Positions 8,742-17,250 of a stretch of DNA of 52,337 bases are shown here, piece by piece; the first letter of the stretch is position 1; each line of letters begins with the position of its first letter. Position numbers and translations under genes: made by a program. The stretch comes from Bacteroidales bacterium (GTDB lineage Bacteria; Bacteroidota; Bacteroidia; Bacteroidales; UBA932): the NCBI GenBank assembly GCA_015060385.1, contig SUYO01000009.1:1-52337 (forward strand), given 5' to 3'. A model generated the notes under the pieces. It was not told the DNA's origin and made no database searches. It saw only the letters and a program-made list of their open reading frames with translations.

Positions 8742-8857
8742 AATACCGTGGGTTCATGTATGCCTTAAAACTCGCACCCACGGTATTAACAAGCCCATGA
8801 TTATAAAGTAAATCATAAGCGTGGGTGCATGTACAAGCACTTTCTGGTTCCCACGCT
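8742..8857. repeat. Two consecutive related stem-loops (twin hairpin element)
   Basis: The first hairpin has perfect 12-bp arms AATACCGTGGGT (8742-8753) and ACCCACGGTATT (8776-8787). The second has perfect 8-bp arms AGCGTGGG (8818-8825) and CCCACGCT (8850-8857). The left arms and first loop bases of both are nearly identical (CGTGGGTTCATGTA at 8747 and CGTGGGTGCATGTA at 8820, 13 of 14 bases), so one unit seems to be a diverged tandem copy of the other with a 73-bp period. The element lies between the tRNA-Ala terminator and the FKBP promoter. It could be an intergenic repeat family, a small RNA, or a protein-binding array. No reading frame in it looks like a gene. Confidence 0.7.
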
Positions 8858-8876
8858 GTTCTCGTCCGACCCTTAT

Positions 8877-8916
8877 AAAACAAATCAAGCCCGACTTGAC
8901 AGTCGAGCTTGATTTG
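8877..8916 (-). terminator. Terminator of tRNA-Ala
   Basis: Directly after the tRNA 3' end, arms CAAATCAAGC (8881-8890) and GCTTGATTTG (8907-8916) pair perfectly, and inside them CGACT/AGTCG pair around a TGAC loop, with one C/A mismatch between. On the minus strand a TTTTATAA tail follows. Confidence 0.85.
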
Positions 8917-8990
8917 TGGAGATAGTCGGAGTCGAACCGACGACCCCCTGCTTGCAAAGCAGGTGCTCTAGCCAACTGAGCTATACCCCC
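8917..8990 (-). tRNA. tRNA-Ala (anticodon UGC)
   Basis: Read on the minus strand the 74-nt gene begins GGGGGTATAGCTCAGTTGGC, has an anticodon arm CCTGC-TTTGCAA-GCAGG with anticodon TGC, a T-arm with GTTCGACTC, and ends TATCTCCA. The acceptor stem pairs GGGGGTA with TATCTCC allowing G-U pairs. The CCA end is not encoded. It stands alone, outside an rRNA operon, and has its own promoter and terminator. Confidence 0.97.
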
Positions 8991-9006
8991 GTTTGGATTG
9001 CGGATG

Positions 9007-9037
9007 CAAATATGATACTTTTTTTTGAATCCGTCAA
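9007..9037 (-). promoter_or_regulatory. Promoter of tRNA-Ala
   Basis: On the minus strand a TTG (plus 9035-9037) is followed after 20 nt by CATATTTG (plus 9007-9014), one mismatch from TAnnTTTG, and the tRNA begins 16 nt later. Confidence 0.65.
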
Positions 9038-9050
9038 ATATTTCAGCATT

Positions 9051-9638
9051 TTATGCTAAAAATCTTTTTACAAGATATCTCGCGAGACAAGCGGACACCC
9101 ATCCCGCAAAGAGTCCTACGCATATTCCCACAATAACATCTCCGAGATAGTGCTTGCCGACAAACACACGGCTGACAGATACCATCAGCGCCCATATATA
9201 CATTCCGTAAGCATAACCCCTGTATTTCAGTCCTTCATCCATCCTAAGACAAAGGAAGGTACTGGTAGCCAGGCCGAAGGCATTGGCCGCATGGGCAGAG
9301 AAGAATCCGAACTTTCCGCCGCTTTCCAATATATGGAGTCCCGCGGCCAGCATGTACGGGTCATTGCAGGGACGAAGCCTCTCGGTCATTGCCTTGAGAA
9401 GATTGGATGACTGGTCGCAGAATGCGAAGGTAAGACCGGCAGCCGCAATGGCAACAAGTCCTTTTTTCCACCCAAGTCTGTAAATCAGAAAAACGATTAT
9501 CGCCACATACAGAGGGATCCAGACAGGTATGTCCGAAAAGAAGGCCCATACGGGATCCGTGACTGCGCTGTGCCAGCTGTTGATCTCAAGGGTCGCAAGC
9601 CTGTCCGCCTGATCAAGGGTCTGCCAGAAACCGCTCAT
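9051..9638 (-). CDS. PAP2-superfamily membrane phosphatase
   Basis: A 195-residue polytopic membrane protein of the type 2 phosphatidic acid phosphatase superfamily, members of which dephosphorylate undecaprenyl pyrophosphate, lipid A or phosphatidic/phosphatidylglycerol phosphate. The three motifs are present: KAMTERLRP (KX6RP), FSAHAAN in the place of PSGH, and SRVFVGKHYLGD (SRX5HX3D). About six hydrophobic helices are visible. ATG 9638 lies 1 bp after the obg stop (TAG-G-ATG) and is preferred to an in-frame ATG inside obg. Transcription is thus probably shared with obg. Together with the upstream phosphoethanolamine transferase-like gene and lipid kinase, a role in envelope lipid recycling is likely. 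Confidence 0.87.
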   Translation of the reverse strand: MSGFWQTLDQADRLATLEINSWHSAVTDPVWAFFSDIPVWIPLYVAIIVFLIYRLGWKKGLVAIAAAGLTFAFCDQSSNLLKAMTERLRPCNDPYMLAAGLHILESGGKFGFFSAHAANAFGLATSTFLCLRMDEGLKYRGYAYGMYIWALMVSVSRVFVGKHYLGDVIVGICVGLFAGWVSACLARYLVKRFLA

Positions 9639-9639
9639 C

Positions 9640-10695
9640 CTACAATACCATTTCGTTTTCATCACCCGGGAAGAGGACTACCGGAGCATCCTCAATCTCC
9701 ACTTCCCTATGAAGCGACTCCCAGAGCATATCCTTGAGTTCCTTAAGACCTTCCTGAGTGAACGAAGAGATGAACACATGAGGCAGGTCGGTCGGAAGCA
9801 GTTCCTCGATCTCAGCCTTGAGCTGCTCGTCGAGCATGTCGGATTTAGTGATCGCAAGAACACGGTCCTTGACAAGAAGTTCAGGATTGTACTCGCGAAG
9901 CTCGTTCAGAAGAACCTCATAACCCTGCGCGATGTCATCCTGGTCAGCTGCAACCATGAAAAGAAGGATGGAGTTGCGCTCGATATGTCTGAGGAAACGC
10001 ATTCCGATACCCTTGCCTTCGTGGGCACCTTCGATGATACCCGGGATGTCAGCCATCACGAACGACTTGTCGTCATAATAGCTTACGATACCGAGGTTAG
10101 GCTCGAGAGTGGTGAATGGATAGTCAGCTATCTTCGGTCTTGCAGCAGAGACGGTAGAAAGCAAGGTGGACTTTCCTGCATTAGGAAAGCCTACAAGACC
10201 CACATCGGCGAGAAGCTTGAGTTCAAGGATGAACCAGCCTTCTTCGAAAGGCTCTCCCGGCTGGGAATATCTCGGGGTCTGGTTGGTTGCGGTCTTGAAG
10301 TTGTTGTTTCCAAGGCCTCCCCTGCCGCCTCTGACAAGGATGCGCTCCTCATAAGGCTCCACAAGTTCAAAGAGGATTTCTCCGGTCTCGGCATCCTTTG
10401 CAACGGTTCCGAGCGGAACATCGAGAATGATGTCCTCTCCGTTCTTTCCATGCTGGAGCTGACCGCTTCCCGCGCCGCCATGCTCCGCCATGATGTGCTT
10501 GCGGTACTTGAGGTGGATGAGGGTCCAGAACTGAGGGTTTGCCCTGAGGATGATGTGTCCTCCCCTGCCGCCGTCGCCTCCGTCAGGACCTCCCTTCGGA
10601 ACATACTTCTCACGCCTCATGTGGGTAGAGCCTGCGCCACCGTTACCGGAACGGCAATATATCTTTACATAGTCTATGAAATTGCTGTCTGCCAT
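9640..10695 (-). CDS. obg: Obg-family GTPase (ribosome assembly/stress)
   Basis: The 351-residue protein is a complete Obg/CgtA GTPase. Residues 1-158 form the glycine-rich Obg fold ([22 protein letters not shown]), followed by the G domain with G1 GFPNAGKST at 169-177, the DIPG motif near 216 and TKSD near 286. The long positively charged C-terminal domain found in some Obg proteins is replaced by a short acidic tail. Obg binds the 50S subunit and couples its maturation to guanine nucleotide levels. ATG 10695 is selected because [13 protein letters not shown] is the conserved N-terminus. A TATCTTTG box lies 21 nt upstream. Confidence 0.97.
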   Translation of the reverse strand: MADSNFIDYVKIYCRSGNGGAGSTHMRREKYVPKGGPDGGDGGRGGHIILRANPQFWTLIHLKYRKHIMAEHGGAGSGQLQHGKNGEDIILDVPLGTVAKDAETGEILFELVEPYEERILVRGGRGGLGNNNFKTATNQTPRYSQPGEPFEEGWFILELKLLADVGLVGFPNAGKSTLLSTVSAARPKIADYPFTTLEPNLGIVSYYDDKSFVMADIPGIIEGAHEGKGIGMRFLRHIERNSILLFMVAADQDDIAQGYEVLLNELREYNPELLVKDRVLAITKSDMLDEQLKAEIEELLPTDLPHVFISSFTQEGLKELKDMLWESLHREVEIEDAPVVLFPGDENEMVL

Positions 10696-10716
10696 AATCT
10701 TCTGTTTTACAAGGCG

Positions 10717-10724
10717 CAAAGATA
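10717..10724 (-). promoter_or_regulatory. Bacteroidota -7 box for obg
   Basis: On the minus strand the sequence is TATCTTTG, an exact TAnnTTTG match, 21 nt before the obg ATG, inside the 55-bp gap to the lipid kinase gene. It would let obg be expressed separately from the genes upstream. Confidence 0.55.
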
Positions 10725-10750
10725 ATCAATCTTTTGGAATCATCGCGAGA

Positions 10751-11590
10751 TTAAGGTACAAGGACCTTCAGGGCATGCTCGATGATCCTTATTTCGAGGG
10801 TGCGGCCGGCCTCGAACCAGTCGCCGTCGGCGTGGGCGGGGCCGGGATTTTCGCGGATCAGGTCGATGGAACGGCCCTTGTAGCAATGGATGTTCTCCGC
10901 CATGTTGACAGTACCTGTCATCAGACGGTATGCAAGCATCGGAATGTCGATGTCCTTGAAATCCTCGACCACCGTGACATCCAGGATTCCGTCGCTGCTG
11001 TCGGCCAGCGGAGTGACCTTCGCGCCGTGTCCCCATTGGTCGGAATTGCCTACCGTGACCATTACCGCATCATGGACCATCCTGCGACCGTCGATGTCGA
11101 TGACATATTTCTCGGACTTATGTCCCTTCCACGAATGTATTGCCTGCTCGATATAGCTTGCAAGACCCCTGCGGCCCGATTTGGCGAACCGTTCGCTCAC
11201 TATGGCGTCGAGCCCGACACCGCAGACGGAAAAGAAATACCGTCCGTTTACGGTTGCTGCGTCGAGAAGCCTGGTCTTTCCGTTTTCGATGGTCCTGATA
11301 CATCTGTTAAGGTCGTGGGAGAGGCCCAGATGGAGGGCGAGACCGTCGCCGCTTCCTCGCGGTATGATGCCGAGAGTCTTTCCTGTGCCGATGAGACCGC
11401 GGGCGACCTCGTTGACAGTGCCGTCTCCGCCAACTGCAACTACAACATCCTCTTCCGCCTCACGGGCGAGCTTTTCCGCATGGCCTGCATATTCTGTATA
11501 GACCACCCTGCAGTCCTTCTTGGAAAGCCTGCTGACGACTGCGGTCTTGCTGCCGTGACCTGAAATAGGATTGACAATAAAGAGTATCAT
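10751..11590 (-). CDS. Diacylglycerol/lipid kinase family protein (DagK/YegS-like)
   Basis: A 279-residue soluble lipid kinase of the DAGK catalytic (LCB5/YegS/BmrU) family. It starts MILFIVNPISGHG (nucleotide-loop NP.SG motif), then VAVGGDGTVNEVARGL (the GGDGT ATP-binding/catalytic motif), IIPRGSGDGLA and a C-terminal beta-sandwich with SSDGILDV. Members phosphorylate diacylglycerol, sphingoid bases or related lipids. Interesting in context: Bacteroidales can make sphingolipids, so a sphingosine/ceramide kinase-type role is possible but unproven. The start codon overlaps the stop of the upstream transferase gene by 4 bp. A second paralogue lies at 21930-22895. Confidence 0.9.
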   Translation of the reverse strand: MILFIVNPISGHGSKTAVVSRLSKKDCRVVYTEYAGHAEKLAREAEEDVVVAVGGDGTVNEVARGLIGTGKTLGIIPRGSGDGLALHLGLSHDLNRCIRTIENGKTRLLDAATVNGRYFFSVCGVGLDAIVSERFAKSGRRGLASYIEQAIHSWKGHKSEKYVIDIDGRRMVHDAVMVTVGNSDQWGHGAKVTPLADSSDGILDVTVVEDFKDIDIPMLAYRLMTGTVNMAENIHCYKGRSIDLIRENPGPAHADGDWFEAGRTLEIRIIEHALKVLVP

Positions 11591-13107
11591 TCGAATATGT
11601 TCAGGTCTTCGTTATAGATAGGGCTGTCCACGCCCATGAAGTTCATGATGCTGTGGAAGACATGATACTGGCTTACCTTCTCAAGAGGCTTGACAGTCGT
11701 CGAATCATCGGAATCCCAGACAACGAACGGAATCTCGACCTGTTCCGCCGGTGCCATGGACATAGGGACGCCGTGCATATAAAGGTTGTTTTCTCCGAGG
11801 GATTCACCATGGTCAGAGACATATATCATGCAGGTACGTGCATCCGGAATCTCCTTCAATACAGAGATCACGCTATGCATGAGCCAGTCGGTATATACTA
11901 TAGTATTGTCATATGCATTCATGAGCTCGGCGTGGTCCGCCTTCGACATCTCGACGGTAGTACAGACAGGGGTAAAAATCTCAAAATCAGATGGATACTT
12001 CTTGAAATATGTCGGTCCATGACTTGTGTTCGTATGGATGACCACCAGTACCTTGTCCTTGTCGGAAGCCATTATGTCCTCTTTGAGGCCTTCAAGCAGG
12101 ATGCCGTCGTACCTGTCGTCAGCCTCCGGGAACCTCGCCTTGAGGTCCTTGACCTTGCTGTAGCTGTCGACATGGACCGGAGGTTCGCCCCAGTTGCTGG
12201 TCCTCCAGGAAACGTCAACCCCTGCCCTGAAAAGATAGTTCGGAAGGATTTCGTAAAGTTTGTTGACGGGGGCATGGTCAAGTATTGCCTTGACACCTGC
12301 GGTTGTATAGGTTGCGGCAGCATCAGCAATCAGAACAGTCACACTGTCTGCAGGAGTATAGGGATTGGTCTGTCTTTCATAACCATAGAGGGAGAAATGG
12401 TCCCTTCTCGCGGACTCCCCTATCACAAGCACGCATACATCCTTTCCGTCCCTGACGATCTCTGCATCTGGAAGGAGGATTTCCTTGGCATTACGCTTCT
12501 TCTCTGCACTGAAGTATCTGAATGTGTTTACCGTATATGACCACGGCATCAGAAGGCTTCCGAGTTCGGTCGAGTTCCTGTCGATCCAAGGCCAGTTCTT
12601 CATATGGGCGAAGGCAACCGCCAGGGCAATGCCGAGCCCGGCACCGATGTTCGCAAGGAAGCGGCGGATCGAGCCGTATTCGACCTTCTGCATGAAAAGG
12701 TATATGCAAGGGAGGACCCCCAGAAAGAGTACGTACAGGACTGCGGAAAGGGAGAAGAAGCCCGAAGCCTCTGAAAACTGGGTATTGTAGACATTACCCA
12801 TCATCTTGTCCGTGATCAGCACCTCGTAGGAGTTGATGAAATAAAGGCTTATCGCATCGGCTATGAACATGAAGGCCAGTATGCACTTGCCGACAAAGCG
12901 TCCCGCATAAAGGACAAGATAGTAGAAGAAGAAGTTAAGGGCCAGCATGAGTACGGCCAGTCCGACAAGAATAAGGGTTCCGTTCAGTCCGCCTTCCGTG
13001 TTTTCGAGCACGAGACGGAAAAAAGGAACATGATATGCGATTAAAGTGAATACGCTGAGTACCACACACATGGTGGTCAGCTTTATCCTGCCTTTCAGAA
13101 ATTTCAT
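11587..13107 (-). CDS. Phosphoethanolamine transferase-like membrane sulfatase-fold enzyme
   Basis: The 506-residue protein has about five N-terminal transmembrane segments (residues 10-170) and a periplasmic alkaline phosphatase/sulfatase-fold domain typical of EptA/MCR-type lipid A phosphoethanolamine transferases. Metal and catalytic residues are visible: Glu231 in GESARRDHFSLYGY, the likely nucleophile threonine in ATYTTAG (268/269), His363 in TNTSHGP, Asp432-His433 in SDHGESLGE and His445 in YMHGVP. It would transfer phosphoethanolamine from phosphatidylethanolamine to lipid A or a glycan. The start overlaps the upstream PHP-type gene by 4 bp and the stop overlaps the lipid kinase start by 4 bp. 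The diacylglycerol that this reaction releases is a substrate for such a kinase, which explains the pairing (inference). Confidence 0.88.
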   Translation of the reverse strand: MKFLKGRIKLTTMCVVLSVFTLIAYHVPFFRLVLENTEGGLNGTLILVGLAVLMLALNFFFYYLVLYAGRFVGKCILAFMFIADAISLYFINSYEVLITDKMMGNVYNTQFSEASGFFSLSAVLYVLFLGVLPCIYLFMQKVEYGSIRRFLANIGAGLGIALAVAFAHMKNWPWIDRNSTELGSLLMPWSYTVNTFRYFSAEKKRNAKEILLPDAEIVRDGKDVCVLVIGESARRDHFSLYGYERQTNPYTPADSVTVLIADAAATYTTAGVKAILDHAPVNKLYEILPNYLFRAGVDVSWRTSNWGEPPVHVDSYSKVKDLKARFPEADDRYDGILLEGLKEDIMASDKDKVLVVIHTNTSHGPTYFKKYPSDFEIFTPVCTTVEMSKADHAELMNAYDNTIVYTDWLMHSVISVLKEIPDARTCMIYVSDHGESLGENNLYMHGVPMSMAPAEQVEIPFVVWDSDDSTTVKPLEKVSQYHVFHSIMNFMGVDSPIYNEDLNIFE

Positions 13108-14312
13108 TTCCTTACGATCTTTATCAATAAAACCGCCGTACCTGCAAAAAGTACAAGCAGCAGAAGATTATACAATATGGTCATGAAGACATTTACCTTA
13201 TGTGCCGGGCCGTCAAAAGGACCGGGACCTGCCGAGGCATCATACCTGGCGAAAGGATTGGTATATATCACCTCTCCGTCAGGAAAATATGCAGTAATCC
13301 TGGCATAATGGTCTTCCGGCCTCATGACATATTCCATACCATCCGTCCCCACTACCATCGCGAGCTTCATATGGTCCTGACCGGTTACCTTTATGCTGTC
13401 TGCATGCTCGGAAAGTCTGATACGGATCCTGTCGCCGTCAAGTCCTATGTCTTCCACATACGGCAGGCTCCTGTTTTCTTCATATTTGATTTCCCAGTCA
13501 CCCTTTCCATAGTCAGGTACCCTCATTGAATAATAGCAGCCGTCCAGAAGGGTACTCAGGACGTCACCATACTCCGCCGTAGGTGTACACAGGAAGGCAC
13601 ATCTGACTGCTATGCGCCCTGAGCGGTCGGGATAATGGAGGTCATCTCCGGCAAGGGCGAAGCTGTAATGCCCCGCACTCAACGCCCAGTCCCAGTATTC
13701 GTTTTCCGTGCTTTTTCCGCTGTCGAGCTCCATGATCTGATAACCGCTGAGCTTCTCCATCAGTGAGCGCGAGGTTCCGTGGGTCCTTAGAGGATGGTTC
13801 AGCTGTATCAGGTCACTGTCCCTGCCGAGAAGGTCCAGCTGGAACTGCTTCTGAAAAGGAAAGACGGGCAGAAGATGGTCGAAACGGTTCACCCGGTCGC
13901 TTCCGAATACGAGCTTGTGGTATTTGAAAAGATTGTATCCGTGCTCGTAGACATTGACCTGAAGCGAAGGGTCAAAGGGATGGACGGTCAGTTCGTTATG
14001 GTTGGAGAATGTGACGATGTCGTATCCGAACTTCGCAAGGGCGTCATACACCTCTGCAGGATAGTATTCACACTCATTGAAGATGCCGTCAACACGGGTG
14101 TGAGTGTGGAAATTCGCCCTTTTCCAGCAATGGGCCGTATCGAGGTTACGATACGGATCAAAGATGTCCGGTCCTTGAAAAGGGACCGGATCATCAAATG
14201 TATATACAGGGCTTATGCCTGTAGCGAAGACAGCAAGAAGGGCCGTCAGCGCCACACATGCAAGAACCTTAGAACTTGTCCATAACAGCGAATATACGGT
14301 CGCGTACTTCAT
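13104..14312 (-). CDS. Membrane-anchored PHP-like metallophosphoesterase
   Basis: A 402-residue protein anchored at both ends: a hydrophobic segment at about 15-35 and a C-terminal one at about 373-398 (NVFMTILYNLLLLVLFAG). The region between is extracytoplasmic by prediction and has PHP-type metal-binding motifs: NFHTHT (His69, His71), SNHNEL (His105), QLNHP (His173) and AGDDLH (Asp223/Asp224, His226), followed by a beta-rich C-terminal module. PHP phosphoesterases are usually cytoplasmic; a periplasmic, membrane-tethered one beside a phosphoethanolamine transferase is unusual. The ATG lies 44 bp inside the end of adk; a shorter start would remove the membrane helix, so this start is kept. 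The substrate is unknown; an envelope phosphodiester is a guess. Confidence 0.75.
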   Translation of the reverse strand: MKYATVYSLLWTSSKVLACVALTALLAVFATGISPVYTFDDPVPFQGPDIFDPYRNLDTAHCWKRANFHTHTRVDGIFNECEYYPAEVYDALAKFGYDIVTFSNHNELTVHPFDPSLQVNVYEHGYNLFKYHKLVFGSDRVNRFDHLLPVFPFQKQFQLDLLGRDSDLIQLNHPLRTHGTSRSLMEKLSGYQIMELDSGKSTENEYWDWALSAGHYSFALAGDDLHYPDRSGRIAVRCAFLCTPTAEYGDVLSTLLDGCYYSMRVPDYGKGDWEIKYEENRSLPYVEDIGLDGDRIRIRLSEHADSIKVTGQDHMKLAMVVGTDGMEYVMRPEDHYARITAYFPDGEVIYTNPFARYDASAGPGPFDGPAHKVNVFMTILYNLLLLVLFAGTAVLLIKIVRK

Positions 14313-14841
14313 CGATTGTTCCTACTCCGTCGATCTCGTTATACTTGTCGGTCTTTGAATAGTATTCAATCAGCGGTTCAGTCTGGTCATGATAGGTAAG
14401 TATCCTGTTGTTGATGACATCCTCGCTCGCATCGTCCGCGCGACCTTCCTTGAGGGCGCGTCCCTTTATGCGCTCCATGATCATCTGGTCAGGGATCATG
14501 ATCGAAACTACAGATGTCACCTCAGTCGCATTCCTTGCAAGGATCCTGTCAAGAGCCTCTGCCTGAGGGAGGGTTCTCGGGAAACCGTCAAGAAGGAATC
14601 CTTCTACTCCTGTAACTGTCTTGAACTCATTCTCGATCATTCCTTCAACAACCTCATCAGGTACAAGGCATCCCTTTTCTATCAGCGTCTTCGCCTGGAT
14701 TCCAAGTTCCGTTCCGGCAGCGATCTCCTTACGGAGCAATGCACCGGTGGAGATATGATGCAGATTGTACTTCTCAACCATTGAGGCAGCCTGTGTGCCC
14801 TTACCGGCTCCCGGAGGGCCGAACAAGATGTAATATTTCAT
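14269..14841 (-). CDS. adk: Adenylate kinase
   Basis: The 190-residue enzyme interconverts ATP+AMP and 2 ADP. It has the P-loop GPPGAGKGTQ at residues 8-17, the AMP-binding HISTGALLR, the DGFPRTLPQAE motif and a short LID region lacking the zinc-binding cysteines, the short form usual in Bacteroidota. It lies 14 bp after hpt, so both purine nucleotide genes probably share a transcript. Its end overlaps the next gene by 44 bp. Confidence 0.98.
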   Translation of the reverse strand: MKYYILFGPPGAGKGTQAASMVEKYNLHHISTGALLRKEIAAGTELGIQAKTLIEKGCLVPDEVVEGMIENEFKTVTGVEGFLLDGFPRTLPQAEALDRILARNATEVTSVVSIMIPDQMIMERIKGRALKEGRADDASEDVINNRILTYHDQTEPLIEYYSKTDKYNEIDGVGTIDEVRDRIFAVMDKF

Positions 14842-14855
14842 AATTCAGGGTTTAG

Positions 14856-15398
14856 CTATTCGTCCAACATGTAAATATCCTTGAAATTGCGTCCCAGCTC
14901 ATCATAATCAAGGCCGAAACCTACGATAAAGTCGTTAGGGATTTCCATCGCGACATAATCAAGTTTCACGTCCTTCTTATATGCTTCTGGTTTTAGAAGA
15001 AGGGTACAGATCCTTGATTCTGAGGCTCCCTTTTCCGCAAGTATCCTTTTGAGTTCCACTATGGTATTGCCGGAATCGACAATATCCTCTATTACGATGA
15101 CACGACGGCCGGAGATGTCCGCTGTAAGTCCCATAGCCTGCCTGACGTTTCCCGAAGTGCTGGTACCCACATACGAAGTGAGCTTGGTAGATACGACCTG
15201 ACAGTTGAAGTTCAGGCGCTTCATAAGTTCTGCCGTAAACATTATCGAACCGTTAAGCACACACAGAAGTACTGGAATGTCCTCGCATCCGCTAAAATCA
15301 GCATTTATCTGTGAGGCAACATTGTCGATCGCCTTCTCAATCTTTTCATAAGGGATCGAGAGTCTGAACGTCTTGTCTTTGAGGGTCACCTTTTCCAT
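14856..15398 (-). CDS. hpt: Hypoxanthine phosphoribosyltransferase
   Basis: The 180-residue enzyme salvages hypoxanthine (and often guanine) with PRPP. The PRPP-binding motif VIVIEDIVDSGNTI is present, as are LCVLNGSIMF near the N-terminus and a C-terminal DFIVGFGLDYDELGRN with the base-contacting aspartate. ATG 15398 (MEKVTLKDKTF) is chosen since upstream in-frame starts would include the promoter region. A TAAATTTG box lies 24 nt upstream. It probably begins the hpt-adk-phosphoesterase-transferase-kinase transcript. Confidence 0.97.
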   Translation of the reverse strand: MEKVTLKDKTFRLSIPYEKIEKAIDNVASQINADFSGCEDIPVLLCVLNGSIMFTAELMKRLNFNCQVVSTKLTSYVGTSTSGNVRQAMGLTADISGRRVIVIEDIVDSGNTIVELKRILAEKGASESRICTLLLKPEAYKKDVKLDYVAMEIPNDFIVGFGLDYDELGRNFKDIYMLDE

Positions 15399-15422
15399 AG
15401 AGTCATCAGTTGAATAATCATA

Positions 15423-15430
15423 CAAATTTA
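15423..15430 (-). promoter_or_regulatory. Bacteroidota -7 box for hpt
   Basis: On the minus strand the box is TAAATTTG, 24 nt upstream of the hpt ATG at 15398; an exact TAnnTTTG match without an obvious TTG element. Confidence 0.55.
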
Positions 15431-15534
15431 ATAAACGATTATAAAAAAAAGAAAAATCTGCGGTTGTTTTAGGGTAAAACAACGAAGTTTAAGTCCTTAT
15501 GGAATAAATTAGACACAAAACAGAAAGAAAAGCC

Positions 15535-17250
15535 ATGTGGAGGAAGGGAATAACGACATTCATCGTCTGCCTGAGGACAATCGTCCTGCCGGCACAATCA
15601 CACGAAGACATAGAGAGAATACTTAGGCTTACGGGTCGTGACAGCGCGGAAGAACTCAGCGGGCATGAGGTGGAAGTCTTTCAGGAGTATCTGGAAAGAC
15701 CGATACGTATAAATTCGGAAGGCATAGGGCGGTTGCGTTCATGCGGGCTGTTCAGCGCCTACCAGGCAGCGTCTCTTGCAGACTACAGGGCAAGGCATGG
15801 AGACATATTGTCCCTGAACGAGCTTTCTTCCGTAGACGGATTCACCCGTGAAAGTGCAGCCGTCCTTGCTCCGTTCATAACCCTCGAAGGCGGGGCATTA
15901 TCGTCGGGCAATACACCGGCAAGCAAGGGTTACTGCGACATCGCCGTAAAGGGAGGAATAAGGCTGAATGAAGGCAATTACGGGTTGAAGGCCAAGGGAG
16001 GCATAGGCAGGAGAGTGACATACAGCCTCGGTATTTCAAGGTCATACTCTGCAAAATCCGCTGCACCTGAGCATCTGACCGGCAATCTGGGCTGGGAGTC
16101 CGGAAGAATACCGCTAAGAATCACAACCGGAAGGTACAACCTCAGATTCGGACAGGGGCTTGCCCTTTGGAACGGAATGTCGATGGGAGGTCTGTCGAAG
16201 ATATCTTCATTCTACATGTCCGGAACAGGACTTTCAGCTTCGTGGTCATTCACAGGAAGCAACGCCTTTACAGGAATCGCGGGAGAGTACAACCGCTCAC
16301 GATTCAGAGCGACCTCTTCAGTCAGTTTCAGTAAGGGATCCGTACTCCCGGCAGTCAATCTCGGATGGTTCGGAAGGAACATGTCAGTTTCAGCAACCCA
16401 TTACATTGAATTCGAGAGAGGATCGGATACCGGCCGGACATTTATTCCGGACATGAAGACAGCCGCTGACATCGCTGCCTGCATAAACGGGACGGATATC
16501 TTTTCTGAGATTGCCTTCGACTGGGTCGGCCGCTCAGCAGCGGCTCTTGCAGGAACGACCTTCCCGGTCGGCGAAAGGATACGTATGGCTGTCCAGCTGA
16601 GGTGTTACCCCTCCGGATACAACCCGGCCCACAGCGCCGCCCCTCGCAGCGGGAGCAGATGCTCCGACGAGCTCGGGGCTTCATGGTGCATGGAGATTGC
16701 AAAAGGGAACGGCAGACAGGGAGGAAGCATATCTCTTGACGGGGCCCTGCTGCCTGCAGGAAAATCAGAGGCGGGAAAGGGTCTGCAGTTCAAGGGAGTG
16801 GCTGACTGGGAATTCGGCATTTCAGACGGCATCACTCTCAAGCTGAGACTGTCAGAAAGGTACAGGACATGGGAAAGACGCCTCAGGACCGACCTGAGAG
16901 CAGACCTGACGTGGACAGGGAAAAGATTTACTGCATCGTCAAGAATAAATGTCCTGAAACATATCAGGACAGGATTCCTTGCATATGTGGAAGGAGGATG
17001 GAAATCAGAAAAGCTGTCTGTCTTTGTGAAGACCGGAGTGTATATAGTCGACGAATGGGAGGACCGCATCTACTCATACGAAAGGAACAGTCCCGGAAAT
17101 TTTTCCGTGCCTGCCTTCTACGGCAGAGGGGCATGGACGACCATGTACACGGCATGGAAGTTCTCGAGACGAGGCAAGGTCTACGTCATAGGAACAGTCA
17201 AGCCCGGCAAAGCCGAGCTTAAACTGCAGGTCAACCTGTCTATTTCCTAG
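15535..17250 (+). CDS. Helix-hairpin-helix domain protein with predicted outer-membrane beta-barrel
   Basis: A 571-residue protein with a possible N-terminal signal (GITTFIVCLRTIVLPAQS). Residues about 25-125 contain two ComEA-like helix-hairpin-helix units (ERPIRINSEGIGRLRSCGLF and DILSLNELSSVDGFTRESAA). From about residue 135 to the C-terminus there are alternating hydrophobic/hydrophilic strands rich in Gly, Ser and aromatic residues (RRVTYSLGISRSY, RITTGRYNLRFGQGLALWNG, ...KAELKLQVNLSIS), consistent with an outer-membrane barrel. This architecture recurs in Bacteroidota with no assigned function that I know. HhH motifs usually bind DNA, which raises the idea of DNA uptake or secretion contact; this is inference. 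The 3' end overlaps the convergent transglycosylase gene by 11 bp. Confidence 0.78.
   Translation: MWRKGITTFIVCLRTIVLPAQSHEDIERILRLTGRDSAEELSGHEVEVFQEYLERPIRINSEGIGRLRSCGLFSAYQAASLADYRARHGDILSLNELSSVDGFTRESAAVLAPFITLEGGALSSGNTPASKGYCDIAVKGGIRLNEGNYGLKAKGGIGRRVTYSLGISRSYSAKSAAPEHLTGNLGWESGRIPLRITTGRYNLRFGQGLALWNGMSMGGLSKISSFYMSGTGLSASWSFTGSNAFTGIAGEYNRSRFRATSSVSFSKGSVLPAVNLGWFGRNMSVSATHYIEFERGSDTGRTFIPDMKTAADIAACINGTDIFSEIAFDWVGRSAAALAGTTFPVGERIRMAVQLRCYPSGYNPAHSAAPRSGSRCSDELGASWCMEIAKGNGRQGGSISLDGALLPAGKSEAGKGLQFKGVADWEFGISDGITLKLRLSERYRTWERRLRTDLRADLTWTGKRFTASSRINVLKHIRTGFLAYVEGGWKSEKLSVFVKTGVYIVDEWEDRIYSYERNSPGNFSVPAFYGRGAWTTMYTAWKFSRRGKVYVIGTVKPGKAELKLQVNLSIS

Noticed and set aside
8754..8975. 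73-codon minus-strand frame across the tRNA-Ala region
   Set aside because: It runs through the tRNA, its terminator and the twin hairpins; these structures explain the sequence.
9709..10725. 338-codon open frame on the plus strand
   Set aside because: It is antisense to obg, whose protein is fully conserved; the plus-strand translation has no recognisable domain.
10676..11563. 295-codon plus-strand open frame
   Set aside because: Antisense to the lipid kinase gene, no domain, no upstream signals.
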